Source: JBEKHI01 sp050012355
GTDB taxonomy: Bacteria > Actinomycetota > Actinomycetes > Streptosporangiales > Streptosporangiaceae
Length of the DNA stretch: 19,448 bases
Reading direction: 5' to 3'
NCBI GenBank assembly: GCA_050012355.1
Contig: JBEKHI010000123.1
Span: forward strand, 1-19,448
The notes under the pieces were generated by a model. It had not been told where the DNA came from. It saw only the letters and a program-made list of their open reading frames with translations, and searched no databases. Positions 1-6,005 of this stretch are shown here, one piece after another; the stretch's first letter is position 1; each line of letters starts with the position of its first letter. A program made the translations under genes and the position numbers.

Positions 1-27
1 ATGGCAAAGCCTGGCACAATCGAGCTA

Positions 28-41
28 TGCCATCGATGGCA
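28..41. promoter_or_regulatory. candidate LacI-family operator (14-bp palindrome)
   Basis: TGCCATCGATGGCA is a perfect 14-bp palindrome with CG at its centre, the architecture typical of LacI-family operators. It lies about 75 bases upstream of the LacI-type gene. A further ATGGCA half-site opens the window at 1-6. Autoregulation of the operon through this site is inferred. No promoter hexamers could be assigned with confidence, because the upstream region is cut by the window edge. Confidence 0.45.
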
Positions 42-71
42 AACCTTGAGATAGTGGCACCTCAGCCACCA

Positions 72-86
72 GGAACCCGCGGTTCC
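72..86. promoter_or_regulatory. inverted repeat upstream of the lacI-like gene
   Basis: GGAACC-CGC-GGTTCC is a perfect 6-3-6 inverted repeat, ending 29 bases before the GTG start of the LacI-type gene. It could be a second operator or a leader hairpin. It lacks the even spacing and central CG of usual LacI sites, so the palindrome at 28-41 is the better operator candidate. Confidence 0.3.
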
Positions 87-115
87 CGGCCGCCTGTTCA
101 ACGGTCGGCCGCCCT

Positions 116-1108
116 GTGAGCGGGGTCACCAGGCTGCGCGATGTCGCGAATGCCGCCGGGGTGAGCCTCCGGACCGCCTCGCGCGTCCTGAACGACGATC
201 CGCGGGTCGCGGCGGCAACCCGCCAGCGCGTCCGGGAGGCAATGGCTGACCTGCGCTTCCAGCCGGATGAGATGGCCCGGTCGCTGCGCGCGGGAACGGA
301 CACCGCGATCGGGTTCGTCGTGGAGTCCATCTCCGATCCGTTCTTCGCCGAGGTCATCGACGCCGTGGAACTGGAGATGTCCCATCATGGTCGTTCCGTG
401 CTGGTCACGAGCACCCGGCGTGATCATGACTGGGAACGCGACGTCATCGGGCGCATGATGCAGCGGCGGATCTCCGGACTCCTGCTCTGTCCGACCGGCG
501 CCGACCATTCCTGGCTTGACCCGGGTCGCCTGCCCATTGTGCTCGTCGACCGCCCGGCACCCGATTTTTCCGCGGACCTCGTCGAGATAGACGACCACCG
601 GGCCGCGTTCGATGCCACGGCTCATCTCATCGCCCACGGCCACCAGCGCATTGCCTACGTAGGCGACACCCCCGCCATCCCGACATCAGCCGCCCGGCTG
701 CGCGGCTACCGCGATGCACTGGCTCATCACCGGGTCGAGGCTGACGAGCACCTCGTCAACTGCGAAAGCGCGACCAGCCAGGCGGCCGCGCAGGCGGTGT
801 CCGTCATGATCGGCGGTTCTAGTCCGCCGACCGCCATCCTGAGCGCCACCACGCGGGCGTCGATGGGCGTGGTGCCCGCCCTGCACTCCGCTCGGCGTAC
901 GGATATCGCCCTTGTCGCATTCGGCGACTTCCCCATGGCCGACGCCCTGCGTCCGGCCGTCACCGTCGTGGACCACCCCGGTCATGAAGTCGGGCGCGCG
1001 GCCGCGGCGCGGCTCCTGGCACGCCTGCGGCAGCCCGCGCTCCCCATCGAGCGCATCCAGGTACCGGTCAGGATCATCGAACGCGGCTCCGGGGAGCAAC
1101 GCGCATGA
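116..1108 (+). CDS. LacI-family transcriptional regulator
   Basis: DNA-binding repressor of carbohydrate genes, 330 residues, the usual length for the family. The N-terminal helix-turn-helix is at residues 5-27 (LRDVANAAGVSLRTASRVLN) and the hinge helix at about 52-62 (MARSLRAG). It is followed by the family's characteristic entry into the sugar-binding domain, GFVVESISDPFFAE (66-79). The rest (about 65-325) is a periplasmic-binding-protein-like effector domain, including HGHQRIAYVGD near 174-184. The start is GTG with no clear Shine-Dalgarno; it fits because the HTH begins four residues later. The stop overlaps the kinase start (ATGA), so regulator, kinase and aldolase form one transcript. 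The effector is probably the sugar handled by these enzymes or its phosphate (inferred). Confidence 0.93.
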   Translation: MSGVTRLRDVANAAGVSLRTASRVLNDDPRVAAATRQRVREAMADLRFQPDEMARSLRAGTDTAIGFVVESISDPFFAEVIDAVELEMSHHGRSVLVTSTRRDHDWERDVIGRMMQRRISGLLLCPTGADHSWLDPGRLPIVLVDRPAPDFSADLVEIDDHRAAFDATAHLIAHGHQRIAYVGDTPAIPTSAARLRGYRDALAHHRVEADEHLVNCESATSQAAAQAVSVMIGGSSPPTAILSATTRASMGVVPALHSARRTDIALVAFGDFPMADALRPAVTVVDHPGHEVGRAAAARLLARLRQPALPIERIQVPVRIIERGSGEQRA

Positions 1109-2532
1109 CGTTCAGCACGGATGTCGTCATCGGCATCGACATCGGCACGACCTCGTCCAAGGCCGTCGCCCAGTCGATGTCGCAGCGCGACGCCCGCTAC
1201 GTGGAGCAGCCCACTCTGTGGCACACCGGTGGCTCCGGCCAGACCGAGATCGATCCGTACCGCCTACTGGACGTGGCCGTCGAACTGATCGGGCAAGCGG
1301 TTCGAACGGCTGAATCGGCGTGGGGCCCGGTTCGCGTGCGCGGCCTCGGCGTGGCCGGCCTAGCTGAGAGCGGTGTACTGCTCGACGCGGCCGGACGGCC
1401 GACCGGCCCGGTAATCGCCTGGTTTGACCACCGCGGCAGCCATGAGATCGAGCAGGCAGGCCAGGAATTCCCGGGATTTGCCGCTGCGTTCGAGCGCACC
1501 ACCGGTCTTCCCTGGTCTAGCCAGGCCAGCATCGCCAAGCTGCTGTGGCTACGCGCCAGCGGGTCCCCGGCCGGCCCCGCATCGACATGGCTGAGCGTGC
1601 CCGAGTGGATTGTCTTCGGCTTGGGCGGCGATCTGGTTCGCGAGCCGTCGCTGGCTTCCCGGACCGGTCTCATCGATCAGGGCACCGGCGAGGTATGGCC
1701 CGACGCCCTCGCGGTAGCAGGCCTGTCGGCCCGGATACTTCCCGACGAACGGCCCGCTGGCTTTCCCGCTGGATACCTGAGGCACGACGGCGTGGTCTCC
1801 TGTGCCGCCGGCGCCGTACTGACGGTGGCCGGGCACGACCATCCGGTAGCGGCCATCGGCGTCGGCGCGGTCGAAAAGGACGAGTTGTTCAACTCGTCCG
1901 GCACGGCGGACGTGCTGGCGCGCTCCATCCCGGGGACCCTGGAGGAAACCCAACGCCAGGCAGTCGTGAGCGCGGGCTGGTCGCTCGGCCGGCACGTGTT
2001 GCCTGACACGAGCCTGCTCCTGGCCGGCGTCAGCGGCGGACTACTGCTGCGGCGCGTCCTAGCTGCCCTGGGCGCAGAGTCCGGGCAGGCTCGAGCCACG
2101 CTTGATCACGCCAGCCTGAGTGTCGGTGAACTGCCTGCCGGCCTAACGGTTACCGGCGATGGCCGAACCCAAGACGACGTCGTCCTTCGTATCCAGGACG
2201 GTGCCACTCCCGCCTCGGTCTGGATTGCCGCGGTGCGCTACACCGCGGACCAGGCCAGGCTTTTGCTCAATGACATCGAGACGGTCGTCGGCCCGCACCG
2301 GCGGGCCGTGGCCGCTGGCGGATGGACCCGGATGGCCAGCGTGCGCGCGGCCAAGGCGGCCGCCATCGATGCCCTGAGCTTCTCGCCCGTAGTACAGCCA
2401 GGTGTCACCGGGGCGGCCCTACTGGCCGCGTTCGCCCTCAACGACGAGAGCCTGTCACTCCCCGACTTCATCCGGCAATCGACAATCGGTCAGAGTCCGC
2501 TGAGGACAGCCTCCCAGAAGGAATGCACATGA
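1105..2532 (+). CDS. FGGY-family carbohydrate kinase
   Basis: ATP-dependent sugar kinase of the FGGY (xylulokinase/gluconokinase/glycerol kinase) superfamily, 475 residues. The N-terminal actin-like fold starts with the phosphate-binding motif IGIDIGTTSSKA (9-20). The motif VAGHDHPVAAIGVG carries the expected catalytic base at Asp245. FNSSGTADVL (about 262-271) matches the second phosphate motif and AAGGWTR (about 403-409) the adenosine motif. All core elements are present, so the enzyme should be active. It overlaps the upstream regulator and the downstream aldolase by ATGA, implying translational coupling. The partner aldolase suggests that a ketose or ketose phosphate is the substrate, but FGGY specificity cannot be read from sequence alone; xylulose, fuculose, rhamnulose, tagatose-like and other sugars remain possible. 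Confidence 0.9.
   Translation: MTFSTDVVIGIDIGTTSSKAVAQSMSQRDARYVEQPTLWHTGGSGQTEIDPYRLLDVAVELIGQAVRTAESAWGPVRVRGLGVAGLAESGVLLDAAGRPTGPVIAWFDHRGSHEIEQAGQEFPGFAAAFERTTGLPWSSQASIAKLLWLRASGSPAGPASTWLSVPEWIVFGLGGDLVREPSLASRTGLIDQGTGEVWPDALAVAGLSARILPDERPAGFPAGYLRHDGVVSCAAGAVLTVAGHDHPVAAIGVGAVEKDELFNSSGTADVLARSIPGTLEETQRQAVVSAGWSLGRHVLPDTSLLLAGVSGGLLLRRVLAALGAESGQARATLDHASLSVGELPAGLTVTGDGRTQDDVVLRIQDGATPASVWIAAVRYTADQARLLLNDIETVVGPHRRAVAAGGWTRMASVRAAKAAAIDALSFSPVVQPGVTGAALLAAFALNDESLSLPDFIRQSTIGQSPLRTASQKECT
2516..2523 (+). promoter_or_regulatory. ribosome binding site fixing the aldolase start
   Basis: AGAAGGAA lies inside the end of the kinase gene, 5-6 bases before ATG 2529. It favours this start over in-frame upstream codons that would extend the aldolase into the kinase gene with a proline- and arginine-rich, non-homologous leader. 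Confidence 0.7.
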
Positions 2533-3446
2533 CAGACGCAACGAAAGTCCGCACCGGAACGCTAGACGACATCGCAACAGACAGCCACTTGTTCTCCATC
2601 ATCGCTATGGACCAGCGCAACACCCTGCGCCGGATGTTCACGGCCGTCGGCCGCGAGGCCAGCGATGACGACCTGCGAACCGCGAAGGCCGACGTCGCAC
2701 GCGTCCTGACCCCAGCCGCCACGGGTCTGCTGTCCGATCCGACCTATGGCGTCCCGGCCATCACGCAAGCGGGTGCGCTCGCCCCGAACTGCGGGTTGCT
2801 CATCGCCGCCGAACCGTCCGAGAGGCGCAGTTATCAAGGCGAGCCCCGGACCCACCGCGACCCTGAGCTGAATGCTCAATGGCTCCTTGACCAGGGCGGC
2901 GATGCCTACAAGTTCTTCGTCCAGCTGCGCGCCGACCGCCCGGCCCCGGCCCAGGGGGAGCCGGACCTGGTCGGCGAAACGCTCGCCGTCTGCGAAGAAA
3001 TTATTCAGGATTGCCGCGCTACCGGCGTCCCGGTGGTAATCGAAAACCTCGTTTACCAGCTACCGGGGGAAGACCTTAGCGGCCAGGCCCGCGAAGATTC
3101 GATCATCGAGGCGGCCCGGGCCCTCAATGACCTGGACATCGACCTGCTTAAGCTTGAGTACCCCGGTTCGCCGGAAGGTTGCCGGCGGCTTGCCGAGATC
3201 CTCGACCGACCGTGGGCCGTCCTGTCCGCAGGCGTTCCTTTCGACCAGTTCACCGACATCATCCGGATCGCGGCCGACGAGGGCGGCGCCTCCGGTTTTA
3301 TCGCCGGCCGCTCAGTGTGGCGCGAAGTCGTCAGCCTTGTCGGTAATCAGCGCCAGGAGTTCCTCACCTCTGTCGCCTTGCCGCGACTGGAAAGGCTCAT
3401 CGACGTCGCCGAACGCTCGGCGCGGCCCTGGACCGAGCTAAGCTGA
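2529..3446 (+). CDS. class I aldolase of the LacD/YihT type
   Basis: Predicted TIM-barrel Schiff-base aldolase, 305 residues. From memory it resembles E. coli YihT (6-deoxy-6-sulfofructose-1-phosphate aldolase) and LacD (tagatose-1,6-bisphosphate aldolase). Shared features are the start SIIAMDQRNTLRRMF (23-37), VVIENLVYQ (169-177), DIDLLKLEYP with presumptive Schiff-base Lys208, WAVLSAGVPF (229-238) and the phosphate-binding end GGASGFIAGRSVW (252-264). The start at 2529 has a good ribosome site and overlaps the kinase stop (ATGA). It should cleave a phosphorylated ketose, made directly or indirectly by the upstream kinase, to dihydroxyacetone phosphate and an aldehyde. The exact substrate is unknown: no sulfosugar isomerase or exporter is visible, so sulfoglycolysis is only one option. 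Confidence 0.85.
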   Translation: MTDATKVRTGTLDDIATDSHLFSIIAMDQRNTLRRMFTAVGREASDDDLRTAKADVARVLTPAATGLLSDPTYGVPAITQAGALAPNCGLLIAAEPSERRSYQGEPRTHRDPELNAQWLLDQGGDAYKFFVQLRADRPAPAQGEPDLVGETLAVCEEIIQDCRATGVPVVIENLVYQLPGEDLSGQAREDSIIEAARALNDLDIDLLKLEYPGSPEGCRRLAEILDRPWAVLSAGVPFDQFTDIIRIAADEGGASGFIAGRSVWREVVSLVGNQRQEFLTSVALPRLERLIDVAERSARPWTELS

Positions 3447-3650
3447 CGCGCCAAGGTGAACTTGCTGCGCGGTGTCTCGCGGGCCTGATTCGCTAGCGTC
3501 CAGGTGAAATTGAGTGGACTATTGTTCTTCCTGGTCACAGGGCTTCGGGCGGGATGTGCGACGGCGGGAGCTGCCGCGTGGCACTCAGCCGTCTGTGATG
3601 GAGCAGCGTTCCCGGCGGCGGGCCGCAGCGAGCAGCCCATTCCGTCAAGA

Positions 3651-3677
3651 AATGCCGGAACCTGAGGTTGAGGCATT
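3651..3677. repeat. interrupted inverted repeat
   Basis: AATGCC (3651-3656) pairs with GGCATT (3672-3677), and inside it AACCT (3659-3663) pairs with AGGTT (3665-3669) around a single G. The two arms are separated by a GG/GA mismatch. It stands 16 bases before the long hairpin at 3694 and may be part of the same structured element. Confidence 0.45.
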
Positions 3678-3693
3678 CCGGGCTGCGGTCATT

Positions 3694-3738
3694 ATCGTGG
3701 GCAGGAACGACCAGATACTGGTCGTTCCTGCCCACGAT
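3694..3738. terminator. perfect 21-bp hairpin, probable terminator or element end
   Basis: Bases 3694-3714 are exactly complementary to 3718-3738 around a 3-base ATA loop, giving a very stable hairpin about 250 bases after the aldolase stop. No T-tract follows on either strand, as is common for actinomycete terminators. It would block transcription from both sides. A footprint of a lost mobile element is the alternative explanation. Confidence 0.55.
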
Positions 3739-3804
3739 CACGAGGTCCTGGCGCCGCGCACGCCCAGTGTGGACGGAAAGCGGGAGCCCCCTTAACTTCC
3801 TGGC

Positions 3805-4140
3805 ATTGGGACCGAGCCGGGTCATCTGCGCGTTCTGCCAGTGAAGGCCATCATCGAAGGAAAGCTGGGCCCTCGCGCCGGTGATCGCGCTCGGCCTGGC
3901 CACCGGGATGTGGCCCGCGGTGAGGTCAAGCACCTGCCGGCCTGGTCGCGTGGTGCCGTTCAGTGCCATGTCCCGCACGTGATACCACAGCGTCATCATC
4001 GGCTCCACCGCGCAATCCGGCGACAAAGTGACGTCGTCGCAGTACCAGCCCTCGGGCAGCGTGCGCCCGGATTCGTGCGCCGACCGCCAGGTCCAGACCG
4101 TCGTGCTGTCAATAGGGCGGCACCATCGAGCAGGAACGCC
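3805..4140 (-). pseudogene. remnant of an S8 (subtilisin-like) secreted peptidase, C-terminal part
   Basis: The minus strand reads, in one frame from about 4110 to 3805, DSTTVWTWRSAHESGRTLPEGWYCDD..., then SPDCAVEPMMTLWYHV (from 4023), DLTAGHIPVARP and ITGARAQLSFDDGLHW, ending TRLGPN. I recognise this from memory as the C-terminal region that follows the catalytic domain in large secreted S8 peptidases of Streptomyces-like bacteria. The Asp/His/Ser catalytic domain is absent and an in-frame TGA at 4177-4179 closes the frame upstream. After about 3805 the frame stays open to 3535, but the sequence becomes arginine-rich and runs through the hairpin, so homology ends there. It is a fragment, not a functional gene. 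The family assignment rests on remembered motif similarity. Confidence 0.55.
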
Positions 4141-4247
4141 CCGCCATCCGTATAGCCCGGGCCAATGCCTGCACAGTCAGCGCCACCTGTACCGGGGCTC
4201 GTAGCACGGGGTGAACTGAAACCCGAGCGCGAAAAGGAGCCACCTAG

Positions 4248-4901
4248 ATGAGCAAGACCACAGACATCCGAGCGGCGGTCGAAGACGAGCTGGTCTTCGA
4301 CCCGCTGATCGACGCCACGGGCATCACGGTCCAGGCCGTGAGCGGAGACCTGGCGCTGCACGGCTCGGTGCCCAGCTACCCGCAGTACCTGGAGGCCGCC
4401 GACGCCGCCCGCCGGGTCACCGGGGTCACCCACGTGCACAACCACCTGGAGGTTGTCTTGCCGCCCGCGGACTACCGCGACGACGAGACGCTGACCACGG
4501 TCGCGAGCAACGCGCTGCTGCTGAACGTCGCCCTGCCCGCCAGTGTCGCGGCCACCGTGCATGACGGCAACATCACCCTGTCCGGCACGGTGGGCTACGG
4601 TTCCCAGCGCGACGCGGCTGAGACGGCAGTGGCCTGGCTGACCGGCGTGCGCAACGTGAAGGACAACATCGAGATCTCCTATGACGCTAACCCGGTGGAT
4701 GTCACCATCGTGGTACAGGACGCGCTGGACAGGAACGCCCTCATCCCCGACGACAGTGACGTCCTGGTAGACACCAACGGGAGCACCGTCACGCTGTCCG
4801 GGCACGTGCGCACCTGGGCCGAGCACGACGCGGCCGTGGACGCCGCCTGGATGGCACCGGGTGTCTACGACGTCCTCGACGAACTCGTCATCACCGGGTA
4901 A
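4248..4901 (+). CDS. three-BON-domain protein
   Basis: 217-residue protein made of three successive BON domains, at about 5-70, 78-145 and 150-216. Each shows the pattern of hydrophobic strand, LxGxV (ALHGSV 36-41, TLSGTV 110-115, TLSGHV 182-187), amphipathic helix and a closing strand around GVxxVxxxL/I (GVTHVHNHLEV, GVRNVKDNIEI, GVYDVLDELVI). BON domains are linked to phospholipid or membrane binding and stress adaptation (OsmY, Kon/LysM-BON proteins). There is no signal peptide or membrane segment, so it is predicted to be cytoplasmic. AAGGAG (4234-4239) is 8 bases from the ATG. Its 3' end overlaps the convergent AraC gene by 37 bases. Its exact role is unknown. Confidence 0.88.
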   Translation: MSKTTDIRAAVEDELVFDPLIDATGITVQAVSGDLALHGSVPSYPQYLEAADAARRVTGVTHVHNHLEVVLPPADYRDDETLTTVASNALLLNVALPASVAATVHDGNITLSGTVGYGSQRDAAETAVAWLTGVRNVKDNIEISYDANPVDVTIVVQDALDRNALIPDDSDVLVDTNGSTVTLSGHVRTWAEHDAAVDAAWMAPGVYDVLDELVITG

Positions 4902-5854
4902 CCCGAGGCGTGGCGGTTACGCCATTCGCGGGGCGACAGGCCGTAGGCCCGGCTGAAGGCACGGCCGAAGTTGGTGGCATCACCGAATCCCCAGCGACGG
5001 CCGACGGCGGCGATGGAAGTCCGTGCCGCTCCGGGCTCGGCGAGTTCCTTGCGGCACGCCTCCAGCCGCTGCGTACGAATCCAGTCACCAAGGGTAATTT
5101 CCGACCGGGCCAGGGTGGCGTAGAGATGCCGTACGGAAATGTGGTGCTCAGTGGCGATCCGCGCCGCGCTCAGGTCCGGTTCGGCCAAGTGCGCGCGCAC
5201 GTATTCCATGATCCGGAACGGCAGTGTCCCCTCCAGCGGCTCCCTCGCCATGCTCGGCTCGGACAGCTGGCTCGTGATGAGCGCGCGGATCAGTCCCACG
5301 CTGGGCTGACTCAGCGCCTCCGCGCCGGCCAGCTCCCGTACCTCCGGGCCGCCCAACCGACGGAGGTAGGCGCTCGTCAGGTCGGCGAGCGGACGATCCG
5401 GGCTGAGCCGTAGCGCGCTCACCTGACTGATCGCCGCCCGCGGCAGCGCGAGCTCACTGAGCGGAACGCGGAAGTAGCTCAGATGCAAACCCTCGCCGTT
5501 GACCAGCGTGTACGGGACCGTAGCGTCATATATGGCCAGGTCACCCGCTTGCAAGGCCGCTTCCCTGTCGCCCTGGATGACCACGCTCGATCCGGACAGC
5601 TGCAAGCTGACGAAGATGCTCGGCTCAAGGTCGTCTCCGGCGAGACTAGGCGTGCGCCGCACGGTCATCGCATTCGCTCGGATCGAGGCGATGGTCACCC
5701 GGTCGAGATCGGTGATCGCGCCGCGCACTGAGATCTCGCCAGCCGGCCGATGGTGGTCGAGCTCGACCCGGACGAGGCTTCGCCAGACCAGGTCACGGAC
5801 CGTCTCGGCCCGCTCAGCATCGGGAACGGGCTGCGTATCGATGATCGTACTCAT
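4865..5854 (-). CDS. AraC-family transcriptional regulator
   Basis: 329 residues. The N-terminal part (about 30-200) matches the AraC-binding-like cupin sensor fold (SIFVSLQLSGSSVVIQGDREAALQAGDLAIYDATVPYTL is the barrel core). The C-terminal part (about 212-316) is the double helix-turn-helix domain: LSAARIATEHHISVRHLYATL (helix 1 region) and the signature SIAAVGRRWGFGDATNFGRAFSRAYGLSPREWR. I chose ATG 5854 because AGGAG (5865-5869) stands 10 bases upstream. The longer frame from 5920 adds a basic, non-homologous leader. It is divergent from the LuxR-type gene at 6006 across a 151-base control region, so self-regulation and control of that neighbour are possible. The effector is unknown. Confidence 0.9.
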   Translation of the reverse strand: MSTIIDTQPVPDAERAETVRDLVWRSLVRVELDHHRPAGEISVRGAITDLDRVTIASIRANAMTVRRTPSLAGDDLEPSIFVSLQLSGSSVVIQGDREAALQAGDLAIYDATVPYTLVNGEGLHLSYFRVPLSELALPRAAISQVSALRLSPDRPLADLTSAYLRRLGGPEVRELAGAEALSQPSVGLIRALITSQLSEPSMAREPLEGTLPFRIMEYVRAHLAEPDLSAARIATEHHISVRHLYATLARSEITLGDWIRTQRLEACRKELAEPGAARTSIAAVGRRWGFGDATNFGRAFSRAYGLSPREWRNRHASGYPVMTSSSRTS

Positions 5855-5864
5855 TGCAATGTCA

Positions 5865-5869
5865 CTCCT
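5865..5869 (-). promoter_or_regulatory. ribosome binding site deciding the araC-type start
   Basis: AGGAG on the minus strand, 10 bases before ATG 5854. It supports the shorter 329-residue product. Confidence 0.6.
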
Positions 5870-5882
5870 GCGCCCAGGGCGC
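5870..5882. promoter_or_regulatory. small inverted repeat in the divergent araC/luxR control region
   Basis: GCGCCC-A-GGGCGC, a perfect 6-1-6 inverted repeat directly upstream of the AraC ribosome site. It could be an operator or a small leader hairpin. GC-rich repeats of this size also arise by chance, so confidence is low. The rest of 5855-6005 shows no clear promoter hexamers. Confidence 0.25.
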
Positions 5883-5990
5883 TTCCGGCAGCTGAGCACA
5901 ACACGCAGAAAGCCGTGCAAAGGGTGCAGATTTCGACTCGCATTCCATATCTAACCTAACTTCACCGACCCCTGCAGGCAAGGGACGTGA

Positions 5991-5995
5991 AAGGA
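5991..5995 (+). promoter_or_regulatory. ribosome binding site favouring ATG 6006
   Basis: AAGGA is 10 bases before ATG 6006 but only 1 base before the in-frame GTG at 5997. This makes 6006 the more likely start of the LuxR-type regulator. Confidence 0.55.
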
Positions 5996-6005
5996 TGTGG
6001 GCGCG

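Larger units (their letters stand above)
3447..4247. other. gene-poor region with decayed sequence
   Basis: No intact gene is supported in these 801 bases. They contain two inverted repeats (3651-3677 and 3694-3738) and a minus-strand protease remnant (about 3805-4140). The short motif GGTGAA[C/A]T recurs at 3455, 3503 and 4210. Open frames on both strands across 3514-3840 look like non-coding GC-rich readthrough. Pieces of unrelated genes next to hairpins suggest an old insertion/deletion site. Confidence 0.6.

Noticed and set aside
2322..2528. N-terminal extension of the aldolase by 69 residues
   Set aside because: It lies within the kinase gene in another frame, is not aldolase-like, and the ATG at 2529 has a good ribosome site and the ATGA overlap.
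3514..3795. Plus-strand 93-codon frame through the 21-bp hairpin
   Set aside because: It reads the palindrome as VGRNDQILVVPAHD, while the minus strand gives nearly the same peptide, as expected of a palindrome; no homology or ribosome site.
3996..4826. 276-codon minus-strand frame across the BON gene and upstream region
   Set aside because: It crosses both the BON gene and the protease remnant in another frame; the repetitive His/Val/Gly composition mirrors the BON codons.
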